Shown here in pieces: positions 37,060 to 46,677 of a DNA stretch of 46,691 nt (the stretch's first letter is position 1; each line of letters opens with the position of its first letter). Under the pieces are notes generated by a model. That model saw nothing but the letters and a program-made list of their open reading frames with translations. It ran no database searches and had not been told where the DNA came from. The position numbers were made by a program, and so were the translations under genes. This DNA comes from Lysobacter enzymogenes (GTDB lineage: Bacteria; Pseudomonadota; Gammaproteobacteria; Xanthomonadales; Xanthomonadaceae), in the NCBI RefSeq assembly GCF_900106525.1, contig NZ_FNOG01000013.1, positions 1 through 46,691 of the forward strand, written 5' to 3'.

Positions 37060-38105
37060 GCGCCGACACCCTGCTCGACCCCAGCAGCACCCGCATGTAC
37101 GCCGAAGCGCAGGAAGCCGGCGACGCCGTCGCGCGCCAGTTCAAAGCCAACGCCGACATCGTCGACGAATTGGCCGACCGCCTGCGCGCGCGGCCGCCGC
37201 GCTTCATCGTCACCTGCGCGCGCGGCAGCTCGGATCACGCCGCGACCTACGGCAAATACTTGTTCGAGACGCAGTTGGGGTTGGTCACCGCCTCGGCCTC
37301 GCCGTCGGTGGGCTCGGTCTACGCGGTCAAGCCGCGGCTCGAGGAATCGCTGTTCGTGGCGGTGTCGCAGTCCGGCAAGAGCCCCGATCTGGTGCGGAAC
37401 GCCGAAATCGCCAAGAGCGCCGGCGCGCACGTGCTGGCCCTGGTCAACGTGGCCGATTCGCCGCTGGCGCAGATCGCCGACACCGTGCTGCCGCTGCACG
37501 CCGGCCCCGAGAAGAGCGTGGCCGCGACCAAGAGCTACCTGTGTTCGCTGGCGGCGATGCTGCAGCTGACCGCGCGCTGGAGCAGCGACGCGCGCCTGTT
37601 CGACGCCGTGCACGCCCTGCCCGACGCGCTGCGCGAAGCGTTCGCGCAGGATTGGTCGCCGCTGGTCGAAGGCCTGCGCGATGCGCACAACCTGTTCGTG
37701 ATCGGCCGCGGCCTCGGCCTCGGCGCGGCCCAGGAGGCGGCGCTGAAGTTCAAGGAAACCTGCGCCCTGCACGCCGAAGCCTTCAGCAGCGCGGAAGTGA
37801 AGCACGGCCCGATGGCGATCGTCGGCCCGGGCTTCCCGGTGCTGGCCTTCGCCCAGGACGACGGCACCGGCGACGGCACCGTGGCGGTGGCGCGCGAGTT
37901 CCGCCAGCGCGGCGCGCCGGTGTGGCTGGCCGCGCCGGGCATCCACGGCGGCGATGCGCTGCCGCTGGCGCGCTCGCTGCATCCGGCGATGACCCCGCTG
38001 CTGACCGTGGCCAGCTTCTACAAGGCGGCCAATGCGCTGTCGGTGGCGCGCGGGCTGAACCCGGACGTGCCGCCGCATCTCAACAAAGTCACCGAGACGG
38101 TCTGA
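37056..38105 (+). CDS. nagB-II: SIS-domain glucosamine-6-phosphate deaminase, NagB-II type
   Basis: 349 residues, two SIS sugar-isomerase domains as in the C-terminal half of GlmS. The first includes VTCARGSSDHAATYGKYLFE and SQSGKSPDLV, the second VIGRGLGLGAAQEAALKFKETCALHAEAFSSAEVKHGP. No glutaminase domain. Such stand-alone proteins next to nagA act as NagB-II, converting GlcN-6-P to fructose-6-P and ammonia. GTG start at 37056 overlaps the gntR stop (GTGA). Confidence 0.92.
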   Translation: MSADTLLDPSSTRMYAEAQEAGDAVARQFKANADIVDELADRLRARPPRFIVTCARGSSDHAATYGKYLFETQLGLVTASASPSVGSVYAVKPRLEESLFVAVSQSGKSPDLVRNAEIAKSAGAHVLALVNVADSPLAQIADTVLPLHAGPEKSVAATKSYLCSLAAMLQLTARWSSDARLFDAVHALPDALREAFAQDWSPLVEGLRDAHNLFVIGRGLGLGAAQEAALKFKETCALHAEAFSSAEVKHGPMAIVGPGFPVLAFAQDDGTGDGTVAVAREFRQRGAPVWLAAPGIHGGDALPLARSLHPAMTPLLTVASFYKAANALSVARGLNPDVPPHLNKVTETV

Positions 38106-38109
38106 GCCG

Positions 38110-39243
38110 ATGACCGCCACGGCTTTCGCCAACGGCCGCGTGCTCAGCGAGCGCGGTTTCGAACCCGACCTCAGCGTGATCGTCGAGGACGGCTACATCG
38201 TCGCGGTGCTGCCGGGCCCGCCGCCCGGCGGCGCGCAGGTGGTCGATCTGCAAGGCCGCTACCTCGCGCCGGGCTTCATCGACACCCAGGTCAACGGCGG
38301 CGGCGACGTATTGTTCAACGACGCGCCCACGGTCGAAGGCCTGCGCACGATCGCCCAGGCGCATCGCCGGTTCGGCACCACCGGGATGATGCCGACGCTG
38401 ATCAGCGACGACGTCGAGGTGATGCTGCGCGCGATCGCCGCGGTGCGCGAAGCCATCGCCCAGGGCGTGCCCGGCATTCTCGGCATCCACCTGGAAGGCC
38501 CGTACCTGGCGCCGGCGCGCAAGGGCGTGCACGACCCGGACAAGTTCCACACCCCGGGCGAGGACGAGCTCGACCGCATCGCCTCGCTCGACAACGGCAA
38601 GACCCTGCTGACGCTGGCGCCGGAGCGCTTCGACGACGCCACCTTGCGCGCGCTGGCCGCGCGCGGCGTGCTGCTCAGTGCCGGCCACACCGCCGCCGAC
38701 TACGAGCGCCTGCGCGCGGCCTTCGCCAACGGCGTGCGCGGGGTCACCCACCTGTTCAATGCGATGACCCCGCTCGGCAGCCGCGAACCCGGCGGCGTCG
38801 GCGCCTGCATCGACGATCCCAACGCCTGGTGCGGGGTGATCGTCGATGGCGAACACGTGCACGACGCCTCGCTGCGCATCGCCATCGCGGCCAAGCCGCG
38901 CGGCAAGATCATACTGGTCACCGATGCGATGCCGCCGGTCGGCGGCGCAAGCGAAGACTTCGTGCTGTACGGCGAGACCATGACCTGCCGCGACGGCAAG
39001 TGCACCACCGCCAGCGGCACCCTGGCCGGCTCCGCGCTCGACATGGCCGGCGCGGTGCGCAACACCGTGCAGCGCCTGGGCCTGCCGTTGGACGAAGCCT
39101 GCCGCATGGCTTCGACCTACCCGGCGCAGTTCCTCGGCCTGGACGGCGAGTTCGGCAAGATCCTGCCGGGCTACCGCGCCGATCTGGTCGCGCTGGACGA
39201 GGCCCTGTTCGTGCGCGACAGCTGGATCGGCGGCGCGCGCTGA
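38110..39243 (+). CDS. nagA: N-acetylglucosamine-6-phosphate deacetylase
   Basis: 377-residue TIM-barrel amidohydrolase giving GlcN-6-P and acetate. Motifs: PGFIDTQVNGGGDVLFND (54-71), HLEGPYLAPARKGVHDP with the metal-binding Glu, SAGHTAADYE and THLFNAM with metal histidines, and catalytic Asp in VTDAMPP. It follows nagB-II by four bases. The HxN of other amidohydrolases is QxN, as in E. coli NagA, implying a single-metal site. Supplies GlcN-6-P from chitin or peptidoglycan recycling. Confidence 0.95.
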   Translation: MTATAFANGRVLSERGFEPDLSVIVEDGYIVAVLPGPPPGGAQVVDLQGRYLAPGFIDTQVNGGGDVLFNDAPTVEGLRTIAQAHRRFGTTGMMPTLISDDVEVMLRAIAAVREAIAQGVPGILGIHLEGPYLAPARKGVHDPDKFHTPGEDELDRIASLDNGKTLLTLAPERFDDATLRALAARGVLLSAGHTAADYERLRAAFANGVRGVTHLFNAMTPLGSREPGGVGACIDDPNAWCGVIVDGEHVHDASLRIAIAAKPRGKIILVTDAMPPVGGASEDFVLYGETMTCRDGKCTTASGTLAGSALDMAGAVRNTVQRLGLPLDEACRMASTYPAQFLGLDGEFGKILPGYRADLVALDEALFVRDSWIGGAR

Positions 39244-39661
39244 GTCCGGTCGCGGCGGCCTGCGCCGCGGCCCTTGTTTATCGGAACCCGCCCGCCGCCG
39301 CACCGCAACGGCGGCGCCCTGCCCTGCGTTTGGTTCCGCGCAGTTCTCGCGCAGACGAACCGCGCATGCGCACGCGATCCGCTCGCCGCATGCAGATTTC
39401 ACATACGCGCTGCGGCCGGTTACAAACCGGCACACGAATGCGGTCAGGAACGAACCTCTAAAACGCGAATCGCGCTTTTCTCCGCGGGTTTTCGCAGGTG
39501 CGTGTGAATGCCGGTTTAGCTGCGGCATCGCCGTTGCGCCTTGGCCGTGCGAACGGACTGCATTCGCTATAGAGCCCCGCCCGCGCTTACGGTTTTGCTA
39601 ACGCGGACGGATTCGGGACTGCCTAGCGTGCGGCGCGTCTGCCCTGCGCGCCGCCGTCCGA
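39244..39661. other. Intergenic interval between nagA and sulfatase-like gene
   Basis: 418 bp. Contains small hairpins: CCGG-TTACAAA-CCGG near 39418-39432 and AAAACGCGAATCGCGCTTTT at 39459-39478, which has flanking A and T runs and could serve as a weak two-way terminator. No gene or repeat-family copy seen. Confidence 0.45.
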
Positions 39662-41368
39662 ATGGCCTCTTCCCGTCCCGATGCATCGTTCCGCTTCGCC
39701 CGCGCCCCAAGCCGACCCGCGCCAACGCGCCGGCGCCGGTTCGCCACCCTGCTGCTGGTCACTGCCGCCGCCACCGTCTTGCTGTTGCTCGACGACTGCC
39801 TGCAGCAATGGCTCGGCGGCGCCGGCAACGACGCGCGCCTGCGCCCGGAGTGGATCGCCGCGCTGGCCATGCTCAACGCCGGCCTGTGGCTCGGCGGCAG
39901 CCGCTGGGCCGCCAACGCGGTGCTCGGCCTGTTCGCCTTGATCCAGCTGTGCCAGCTCTCGCACATCGCCGCGATCGGCCGGCCGCTGACGCCGCTGGAC
40001 GTGGCGATGATCCCGCGCGAGCTGCGCGACATCCTCGGCGCCGGCCGCGCCGAATTCGCCGCGCACTGGCCGACCCTGCTCGCCGGCGGCATTCCTTACG
40101 CGCTGCTGTTCGCGCTGTACAACCTCGGCCTGCGCCGGCTGCCGCTGCCGCGCGCGCGCTGGGCGCTGCTGGCGGTCGCCGCGCTGCTGGCCTCGCAGCC
40201 GTACAAGGCCTCGCGCCAGAGCATGGTGCGGTTCCTGCCGCAGGCCGGGCACAGTTCGCTGTCCAACGCGCTGCGCGCTTTCAGCTACGGCGCGGTCAAC
40301 CTCGGCGGCGTGCGCATCGACCGCGGCGCGCCGGCGTATCGGCCTTATCGCGTCGAAGCGGCGCCCGCGGCCGCACCGCCGCAGGCGATCTGGCTGGTGA
40401 TCTTCGATTCCACCCGCCTCGACCGCTGGCGGCTGGCCGGCCACGCGCGCGACACCACGCCGAATTTTTCGCGCTGGGTGCGCCAGGATCAGGCGCGCTG
40501 GCACCGCGGCATCGCCGGCGCGGTCTCCACCCGCGCCTCGCTGACCCTGCTGCTCAACGGCGTGCGCGAACCCGGCAATCTGCAGCAGCTACGTTCGCAC
40601 GACAGCAATCTGTTCCGATTGGCCAAGCGCGCGGGCTATCGCACCTACTGGCTGTCCACTCAATACCGCGACGATCTGCTGCAACAGTTCGACGCCGCCA
40701 GCATCGACATCGCGCGTTCGCGCGAAGACGCGACGGCGCAGGTGCACGCCCACGGCGACGAGGCGATCTTCGACCAGCTCTACGCGGCCGCGCCCGCGCG
40801 CGGCGAGCGCCGGCTGATGGTGTTGCTGCTGCGCACCGCGCACCTGCCGTTCGAAGACGCGTACCGGCGCCAGCCCCCACGCTATGTGCGCTGGCCCGAC
40901 AGCGTCGCCGCCGGCGCGCACGACCGCGACGCGGCCCGGCGCAACGCCTACGACAACGCCATCGCCTATCAGGACGACCTGGCCGCGCGGCTGTACGCGC
41001 GTTTCGAGCAGATGGGCGAGCAAGGCCTGTTCGTGGTCACCTCCGACCACGGCCAGATGCTCGGCGAAGACGGCGTGTGGGGCCACAACGTGCTGACCCC
41101 GCAAGTCGCGCAGGTGCCGATGCTGGTGCGCACGCGCGGGCCCGGGCAGGCGCCGCTGGCCGGCAACGGCGAGTGGCTCGCGCACCACCAGTTGTTCCTG
41201 GCCCTGGCCGCGCGGATCGGCTATCGCATCGACAATCCCAACGCGGTGCCGGGCCGGTACTTCCTGCAAGGCTCGGACGTGTTCGGCGACAACCTCTATC
41301 GCGAAGCGCGCGCGGCCGGGACCCAGTTGCAGTTGGGCGCGCCGGCGGCGCTGCGGCAAAGCCGCTGA
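39662..41368 (+). CDS. Sulfatase-fold phosphoethanolamine transferase-like membrane protein
   Basis: 568 residues. Four to five membrane segments in 28-180, then a periplasmic alkaline-phosphatase-fold domain. Metal and catalytic region: LVIFDSTRLDRWRLAGHARDTTPN (Asp249 where EptA relatives have Glu in GES-R), nucleophile candidate Thr290/Ser289 in AVSTRASLT, and SDHG at 461-464. EptA/CptA-like enzymes move phosphoethanolamine onto lipid A or core sugars; acceptor here unknown. The Glu-to-Asp change and absence of the canonical CGTS-type context make it a divergent member. Confidence 0.85.
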   Translation: MASSRPDASFRFARAPSRPAPTRRRRFATLLLVTAAATVLLLLDDCLQQWLGGAGNDARLRPEWIAALAMLNAGLWLGGSRWAANAVLGLFALIQLCQLSHIAAIGRPLTPLDVAMIPRELRDILGAGRAEFAAHWPTLLAGGIPYALLFALYNLGLRRLPLPRARWALLAVAALLASQPYKASRQSMVRFLPQAGHSSLSNALRAFSYGAVNLGGVRIDRGAPAYRPYRVEAAPAAAPPQAIWLVIFDSTRLDRWRLAGHARDTTPNFSRWVRQDQARWHRGIAGAVSTRASLTLLLNGVREPGNLQQLRSHDSNLFRLAKRAGYRTYWLSTQYRDDLLQQFDAASIDIARSREDATAQVHAHGDEAIFDQLYAAAPARGERRLMVLLLRTAHLPFEDAYRRQPPRYVRWPDSVAAGAHDRDAARRNAYDNAIAYQDDLAARLYARFEQMGEQGLFVVTSDHGQMLGEDGVWGHNVLTPQVAQVPMLVRTRGPGQAPLAGNGEWLAHHQLFLALAARIGYRIDNPNAVPGRYFLQGSDVFGDNLYREARAAGTQLQLGAPAALRQSR

Positions 41369-41381
41369 AGCCGCGCCGGGC

Positions 41382-41819
41382 TCAGCCGCCGCGGCAGTCG
41401 CGACGCGCGCGGGCTTCGCGCTGGGCGCTTTCGCCGGCGCCGGCTTCGCGCATGCGTTTGATCGAATGCGCGCAGCGATCGCTGATGGACTTGCGCACGT
41501 TGCCCTGCGCGTCGCGCTCGGGCGGATCGGATTCGCTCCAGCGCACCAGCGGCTGCGGCGATTGCAGGTCGAAGCCCGATTCGCCCGGCTCGGCCAGGCG
41601 CACGCTGGCCGGGCTCTGGCGATACAGCGCGTCCTGCGGCTGCCCGGCGCCGGGCGGCGCGCGTCGGGACGGGTCGTGCTTGGGCGGAATCAGCGCCGGC
41701 GGCGGGTTCTTGGCGGCGGCAACGGCGGCCGGCTTCGCCGCCGGCTGAGCGGGCGCCTGGGCGAAGGCCGGCGTCGACGACAACAGCGCGAGCGCCATGA
41801 CGAGGGGAAGACGATGCAT
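41382..41819 (-). CDS. Exported proline/alanine-rich hypothetical protein
   Basis: 145-residue precursor beginning MHRLPLVMALALLSS, signal peptide ending near PAFAQ (residue 21), then an Ala/Pro/Lys region and a polar C-terminal half with two cysteines (DRCAHSIK, RRDCRGG). Start 41819 is chosen as the signal peptide start. No family recognised. Convergent with the sulfatase-like gene, 13-bp gap. Confidence 0.72.
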   Translation of the reverse strand: MHRLPLVMALALLSSTPAFAQAPAQPAAKPAAVAAAKNPPPALIPPKHDPSRRAPPGAGQPQDALYRQSPASVRLAEPGESGFDLQSPQPLVRWSESDPPERDAQGNVRKSISDRCAHSIKRMREAGAGESAQREARARRDCRGG

Positions 41820-41979
41820 GCGCGAATCTCGGATGGGGAATGTCGGCGATCGCCGGCCCATCGAATGTAACGGCATCGGCGCCGCGTGCGCAGCACCGCG
41901 CGGCATCGGTATTCATCTTGCGTGCGAGTACGCCGCATCTTCGACTGAATTCGCGGCCGCGACATTCGCCGCGGCGCGT

Positions 41980-42324
41980 TCATTGCGGCGGCACGTGCGC
42001 CTGCCCGCAGGCCGCGCACAGCTTCGCCCGCGGCGTGCGCAACGGTTTGCCACAGTGCGCGCACGGCGGGCCGTACAGCGCGAGGCGGTGATGGCGGATC
42101 GCATCGAGGCTGGTTTCGCGGCGGCCGGTCAGGCGCTCGTACAGATCGAACGCGTCCTTGCCCGCCGCCGGCAGCGCGGCGTGCAAGCCGACCTGGTGCT
42201 CCTGGCGGTAGCGCTTGATCCGCACCACCGCCTCGTCCAGGGCCGGCGCCATCTGCGCCCATTCGTCTTCGTCGAGCATCGGCAGCACCTCGCGGCAGCG
42301 CCAGCAATACAACGCCTTGGCCAT
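41980..42324 (-). CDS. Zinc-ribbon protein
   Basis: 114 residues, three CxxC pairs: Cys7/Cys10 (CWRC), Cys88/Cys91 (CAHC), Cys103/Cys106 (CAAC). The last two pairs form a standard C-terminal zinc ribbon; the first pair stands alone at the N terminus (LYCWRCREVLPMLDEDEW). Helical middle. ATG 42324 gives the N-terminal CxxC directly. No named family; divergent from the ferredoxin oxidoreductase gene. Confidence 0.82.
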   Translation of the reverse strand: MAKALYCWRCREVLPMLDEDEWAQMAPALDEAVVRIKRYRQEHQVGLHAALPAAGKDAFDLYERLTGRRETSLDAIRHHRLALYGPPCAHCGKPLRTPRAKLCAACGQAHVPPQ

Positions 42325-42454
42325 CGGCCGAACCTCCGCCGCGCGCGTGCCGGCTGCCTGAATGCGGCAAACGGTATACCCATTCAGCCGTGGCGCGAAG
42401 CGGCGCACGAATCGCACACCCAGGGCGCCTGGCGGCCCGATTGCGCACACAGGC

Positions 42455-42460
42455 TATAAT
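42455..42460 (+). promoter_or_regulatory. Consensus -10 box for indolepyruvate ferredoxin oxidoreductase gene
   Basis: TATAAT, 104 bases upstream of the start at 42564, the only perfect -10 in this GC-rich spacer. No matching -35 at 17 bases. Confidence 0.5.
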
Positions 42461-42563
42461 TCCGAGTCTTTGCTCGGCTCCCGGCGCGCCACACCGGACC
42501 GCACGGACGCCCGCCGCACCGCCCCCGCCAGCCCACCCGCGGCATCGCCGCGAGAGCCCGCCC

Positions 42564-45500
42564 ATGACCAGCACCGCAGAACTCAGCTCGCCGTCCTCGG
42601 CGAACACGGAACTCACCAACTCCGTGCTCGATCCCGATTACACCCTCGAGCACAAGTACACCCGCCAGGAAGGCCGCATCTATCTGTCCGGCGTGCAAGC
42701 GCTGGTGCGCCTGCCGCTGATGCAGCGCCTGCGCGACCAGGCCGCGGGGCTCAACACCGCCGGCTTCATCTCCGGCTACCGCGGCTCGCCGCTGGGCGGG
42801 TTCGACCTGGAGCTGTGGCGCGCGCGCAAGCATCTGGAGGCGGCCGGGGTGAAGTTCACTCCGGGCCTCAACGAAGACCTCGGCGCGACCATGGTCTGGG
42901 GCACGCAGCAGACCAACCTGTTCCCCGGCGCCAAGGTCGAAGGCGTGTACGGCATGTGGTACGGCAAGGGCCCGGGCGTGGACCGCACCGGCGACGTGTT
43001 CAAGCACGCCAACGCCGCCGGCACCAGCCGCCACGGCGGCGTGCTGGCGCTGGCCGCCGACGACCACGCCTGCCGCTCCTCGACCCTGCCGCACGGCTCG
43101 GAAGGCGAGTTCACCAGCGCGATGATGCCGATCCTCAACCCGGCCGGCGTGCAGGACATCCTCGACATGGGCCTGATCGGCTGGGCGATGTCGCGCTACA
43201 CCGGGCGCTGGGTCGGCTTCAAGACCATCGCCGAGACCGTCGAGTCGTCCGCATCGGTCGACGTCAATCCGCTGGCGCTGCAGATCGTCACGCCCGACGA
43301 TTTCGTCATGCCGGCCGGCGGCCTCAACATCCGTTGGCCGGATCCGCCGATGGACCAGGAAATGCGCCTGCACCAGTACGCGGTCAAGGCCGCGCAGGCG
43401 TTCGCGCGGGCCAACAGGATCGACCGCATCGTGGTCGATTCGGCCAACGCGCGCCTGGGCATCATCACCACCGGCAAGAGCTACCTCGACGTATTGCAGG
43501 CGCTGGAATACCTGGGCCTGGACGCGCGCGCCTGCGCGGACCTGGGCATCCGCGTGTACAAGGTCGGCATGACCTGGCCGCTGGAGCCGGTGGGCCTGCG
43601 CGCGTTCGCGCGCGGCCTGGACGACATCCTGGTGGTCGAGGAGAAGCACGCCTTCATCGAAAGCCAGATGAAGGAATCGATGTACAACTGGGACGACGGG
43701 CGGCGCCCGTCGATCGTCGGCAAGTACGACGAGAGCGGCGAGTGGATCCTGCCGTCCACCGGCGAGCTGACCCCGGCGCGCATCGCCGGCGTGATCGCGC
43801 GCCGCATCCAGCGCTTCCACAATTCCGAGCAGATGGAAAACGTGCTGCGCTGGATGGAAGAGAAGGAAAGCGAGCTGGCGCTGCCGCGCGCCGCGTTCCC
43901 GCGCGTGCCGCACTACTGCTCGGGCTGCCCGCACAACACCTCGACCGTGGTGCCGGAAGGCTCGCGCGCGCTCGGCGGCATCGGTTGCCACTACATGGTC
44001 ACCTGGATGGACCGCGACACCAACACCTTCACCCAGATGGGCGGCGAAGGCGTGACCTGGTGCGGGCAGTCGGCGTTCACCGAAACCGAGCACGTGTTCC
44101 AGAACCTCGGCGACGGCACCTATTTCCACAGCGGCTCGCTGGCGATCCGCCAGTCGGTCGCCGCCGGCGTCAACATCACCTACAAGATCCTCTACAACGA
44201 CGCGGTGGCGATGACCGGCGGCCAGCCGGTGGACGGCACCCTGTCGGTTCCGCAGATCGCCCATCAGGTGCGTTCGGAAGGCGTGCACACCATCGTCCTG
44301 CTGTCGGACGACATCGCCAAGTGGAACAAGCGCGAACTGTTCCCCAGCGACGTCGAGTTCTACGACCGCAAGGAGCTCGACGCGGTGCAAAAGCGCCTGC
44401 GCGAAACCAAGGGCGTCAGCGTGCTGATCTTCGATCAGACCTGCGCGACCGAAAAGCGCCGCCGACGCAAGCGCGGCAAGATGGTCGACCCGCAAAAGCG
44501 CGTCATGGTCAACTCGCTGGTGTGCGAAGGCTGCGGCGATTGCGGCAAGAAGTCGTTCTGCGTGTCGGTGCTGCCGAAGGAAACCGAGTTCGGGCGCAAG
44601 CGCGAGATCGACCAGTCGAACTGCAATAAAGACTATTCCTGCGTCAACGGCTTCTGCCCGAGCTTCGTCACCGTCGAAGGCGGCGGGCTGAAGAAGAAGA
44701 AGGGCTCCTCGGCCAAGGATCGCCTCGCCGACCTGCCGATGCCGCAGCTGCCGGCGCTCGACCAGCCCTGGAACATCCTCATCACCGGTGTCGGCGGCAC
44801 CGGCGTGGTCACCATCGGCGCGCTGCTCGGCATGGCCGGCCATCTGGAAGGCAAGGGCGCGACCGTGCTCGACCAGACCGGCCTGGCGCAGAAGGGCGGC
44901 GCGGTGACCACCCACATCCGCATCGCCAAGACCCCCGAGGACATCCACGCCGTGCGCATCGCCGCCGGCGAGGCCGACCTGGTGCTGGGCTGCGACATGG
45001 TCGTGGTCAACGACTACTGGGCGCTGTCGAAGATCCGCGCCGGCCGCAGCCAGGTGGTGCTCAACAGCTACGAAGCGATGCCGGGCACCTTCACCACCCG
45101 TCCGGACATGCAGTTCCCGGCCACCGACATCGTCGCGGCGATCAAACTCGCGCTCGGCGATCAGGCCCCGCATCTGGTCGATGCGACCGAGCTCGCCACC
45201 GCGCTGCTCGGCGACGCCATCGCCGCCAATCTGTTCATCCTCGGCTACGCCTGGCAGCGCGCGCTGGTGCCGATCAGCTTCGATGCGCTGATGCGCGCGA
45301 TCGAGCTCAACGGCGCGGCGATCGAGATGAACAAGACCGCGTTCGCCTGGGGCCGCCTGGCCGCGATCGACCCGCGCGCGGTGGCCGACGCCGCCGGCGT
45401 CACCCGCAAGGTGCCGACCGCGGCCGAAGCGACGCCGCGCGACCTGCCGCACCTCAAGCCCGGCGAGTGGGAAGGCAACGAGTGGGGCGCGACCTCCGCG

Positions 45501-46262
45501 CCGCGCGCGACCCGCAACGAGGACGAGCTGCGCCATCTGCCCGCCGGCGGCGCCAGCGACGGCGACAACGTCGCCTTCCTGCCGCTCGACGACCTGCGCC
45601 TGTCGCGCTCGCTCGACGAACTGATCGCGCGCCGCGTCGCCTTCCTCACCGACTACCAGGACGCCGCCTACGCCAAGCGCTATTCCGACTTCGTCGCCAA
45701 GGTGCGCGAGGCCGAACAGAAGAAGGCGCCGGGCTCGACCGACCTGGCCGAAGCGGTGGCGCGCTACTTCTTCAAGCTCATGGCCTACAAGGACGAGTAC
45801 GAAGTCGCGCGCCTGTACACCAGCGGCGAGTTCCAGCGCCGCCTGCAGCAGCAGTTCGACGGCGACTACAAGCTCAAGTTCCACCTCGCCCCGCCGCTGC
45901 TGGCCAAGAAGGACGCGCAGGGCCGGCTGATCAAGCAGGAATTCGGCCCCTGGGTGTTCACCGCGTTCAAGTGGATGGCGAAGCTGCGCAAGCTGCGCGG
46001 CGGCACCTTCGACATCTTCGGCTACACCGAAGAGCGCAAGATGGAGCGGCGCCTGATCGGCGAGTACGAGCAGACCATCGGCGGCCTGCTCGCCAAGCTC
46101 GACGGCGGCAACGTCGACCTTGCCGCGGAAATCGCCGGCATTCCCGAGCACATCCGCGGCTACGGCCACGTCAAGGAAGAGCACCTGCACAAGGCCAAGG
46201 CGCGCGAGGCGGAGCTGCTGAAGGAATTCGCCAATCCGCTGCGGATCGTGCAGGCGGCGTAA
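42564..46262 (+). CDS. Indolepyruvate ferredoxin oxidoreductase, single-chain fused form
   Basis: 1232 residues. Thiamine-diphosphate 2-oxoacid oxidoreductase that decarboxylates aryl/branched pyruvates from amino acids to acyl-CoA, reducing ferredoxin. N-terminal pyrimidine domain (GFISGYRGSPLGGFD), C-domain, TPP-binding domain with CSGCPHNTS and GIGCHYM, ferredoxin-like cysteines from Cys654 (CEGCGDCGKKSFC, later CNKDYSCVNGFCPSF), gamma domain from about 742 (GVGGTGVVTIGALL, DQTGLAQKGGAV) and a C-terminal DUF6537-like part. The aerobic proteobacterial fusion of IorA and IorB. ATG 42564 chosen; upstream open sequence covers the promoter. Confidence 0.95.
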   Translation: MTSTAELSSPSSANTELTNSVLDPDYTLEHKYTRQEGRIYLSGVQALVRLPLMQRLRDQAAGLNTAGFISGYRGSPLGGFDLELWRARKHLEAAGVKFTPGLNEDLGATMVWGTQQTNLFPGAKVEGVYGMWYGKGPGVDRTGDVFKHANAAGTSRHGGVLALAADDHACRSSTLPHGSEGEFTSAMMPILNPAGVQDILDMGLIGWAMSRYTGRWVGFKTIAETVESSASVDVNPLALQIVTPDDFVMPAGGLNIRWPDPPMDQEMRLHQYAVKAAQAFARANRIDRIVVDSANARLGIITTGKSYLDVLQALEYLGLDARACADLGIRVYKVGMTWPLEPVGLRAFARGLDDILVVEEKHAFIESQMKESMYNWDDGRRPSIVGKYDESGEWILPSTGELTPARIAGVIARRIQRFHNSEQMENVLRWMEEKESELALPRAAFPRVPHYCSGCPHNTSTVVPEGSRALGGIGCHYMVTWMDRDTNTFTQMGGEGVTWCGQSAFTETEHVFQNLGDGTYFHSGSLAIRQSVAAGVNITYKILYNDAVAMTGGQPVDGTLSVPQIAHQVRSEGVHTIVLLSDDIAKWNKRELFPSDVEFYDRKELDAVQKRLRETKGVSVLIFDQTCATEKRRRRKRGKMVDPQKRVMVNSLVCEGCGDCGKKSFCVSVLPKETEFGRKREIDQSNCNKDYSCVNGFCPSFVTVEGGGLKKKKGSSAKDRLADLPMPQLPALDQPWNILITGVGGTGVVTIGALLGMAGHLEGKGATVLDQTGLAQKGGAVTTHIRIAKTPEDIHAVRIAAGEADLVLGCDMVVVNDYWALSKIRAGRSQVVLNSYEAMPGTFTTRPDMQFPATDIVAAIKLALGDQAPHLVDATELATALLGDAIAANLFILGYAWQRALVPISFDALMRAIELNGAAIEMNKTAFAWGRLAAIDPRAVADAAGVTRKVPTAAEATPRDLPHLKPGEWEGNEWGATSAPRATRNEDELRHLPAGGASDGDNVAFLPLDDLRLSRSLDELIARRVAFLTDYQDAAYAKRYSDFVAKVREAEQKKAPGSTDLAEAVARYFFKLMAYKDEYEVARLYTSGEFQRRLQQQFDGDYKLKFHLAPPLLAKKDAQGRLIKQEFGPWVFTAFKWMAKLRKLRGGTFDIFGYTEERKMERRLIGEYEQTIGGLLAKLDGGNVDLAAEIAGIPEHIRGYGHVKEEHLHKAKAREAELLKEFANPLRIVQAA

Positions 46263-46326
46263 GCCGGCTCGCAGCGATTGGGGCGGGCATTGGTGCCCGC
46301 TTTATCGCGACATCCCAGCGACAACG

Positions 46327-46357
46327 AACGCCCCGCCTGTGCGGGGCGTTTGTTTTT
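46327..46357 (+). terminator. Intrinsic terminator after the oxidoreductase gene
   Basis: Ten-bp perfect stem (46327-46336 with 46341-46350), CTGT loop, T-rich tail (TGTTTTT). Confidence 0.92.
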
Positions 46358-46421
46358 CTGCGCTTGCGAGGCATCGTGGGCGGGCCGACACTGCGTCTAC
46401 GACTTCAACGGCGCCTCGATC

Positions 46422-46657
46422 ATGAAACCGCCCATCTGCCATCTGTGCGGCCGCAACATGCTCGGCGAAGGCGGGCCCGAAGGCGACCTCGTCGCCTTCG
46501 CCGATTTCCAACCGCTGCCTTACGGCGTGGCCGGGCATCCTCATGGCCTGGAATGGTTCTGCGCCGAGCATCTGAGCGCAGCGCAGTCGATGCCCGGCTG
46601 GACTGCGCTGAAGCGATGCGGCAGTTGCGGGAGCGCTACGGCCTGGGGCCGTTGTAG
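46422..46657 (+). pseudogene. Small cysteine-motif protein, probably frameshifted
   Basis: ATG 46422 opens MKPPICHLCGRNMLGEGGPE with CHLC, then FADFQPLPYGVAGHPHGLEWFCAEH with Cys/His pairs typical of a small zinc-binding protein. Frame 1 stays coherent to about PGWTA (46606), after which it runs without a stop through the terminal repeat. One base later in frame, EAMRQLRERYGLGPL followed by TAG (46655-46657) reads as a natural C terminus. So one base appears missing near 46600-46615. Real decay, or a sequence error, cannot be separated here. Confidence 0.6.
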
Positions 46658-46677
46658 GAGCGACGCGAGTCGCGACC
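46653..46677 (+). repeat. REP-like palindromic repeat at window edge
   Basis: Plus copy of the TGTAGGAG family, GACGCGAGTC variant, directly overlapping the probable stop codon of the preceding gene; an inverted partner may lie beyond the window. Confidence 0.8.

Noticed and set aside
42384-46190. A 1268-codon open frame on the minus strand opposite the ferredoxin oxidoreductase
   Set aside because: It is antisense to an intact, motif-rich gene; its protein is Arg/Ala/His-rich with no domain, as expected from GC-rich codon bias.
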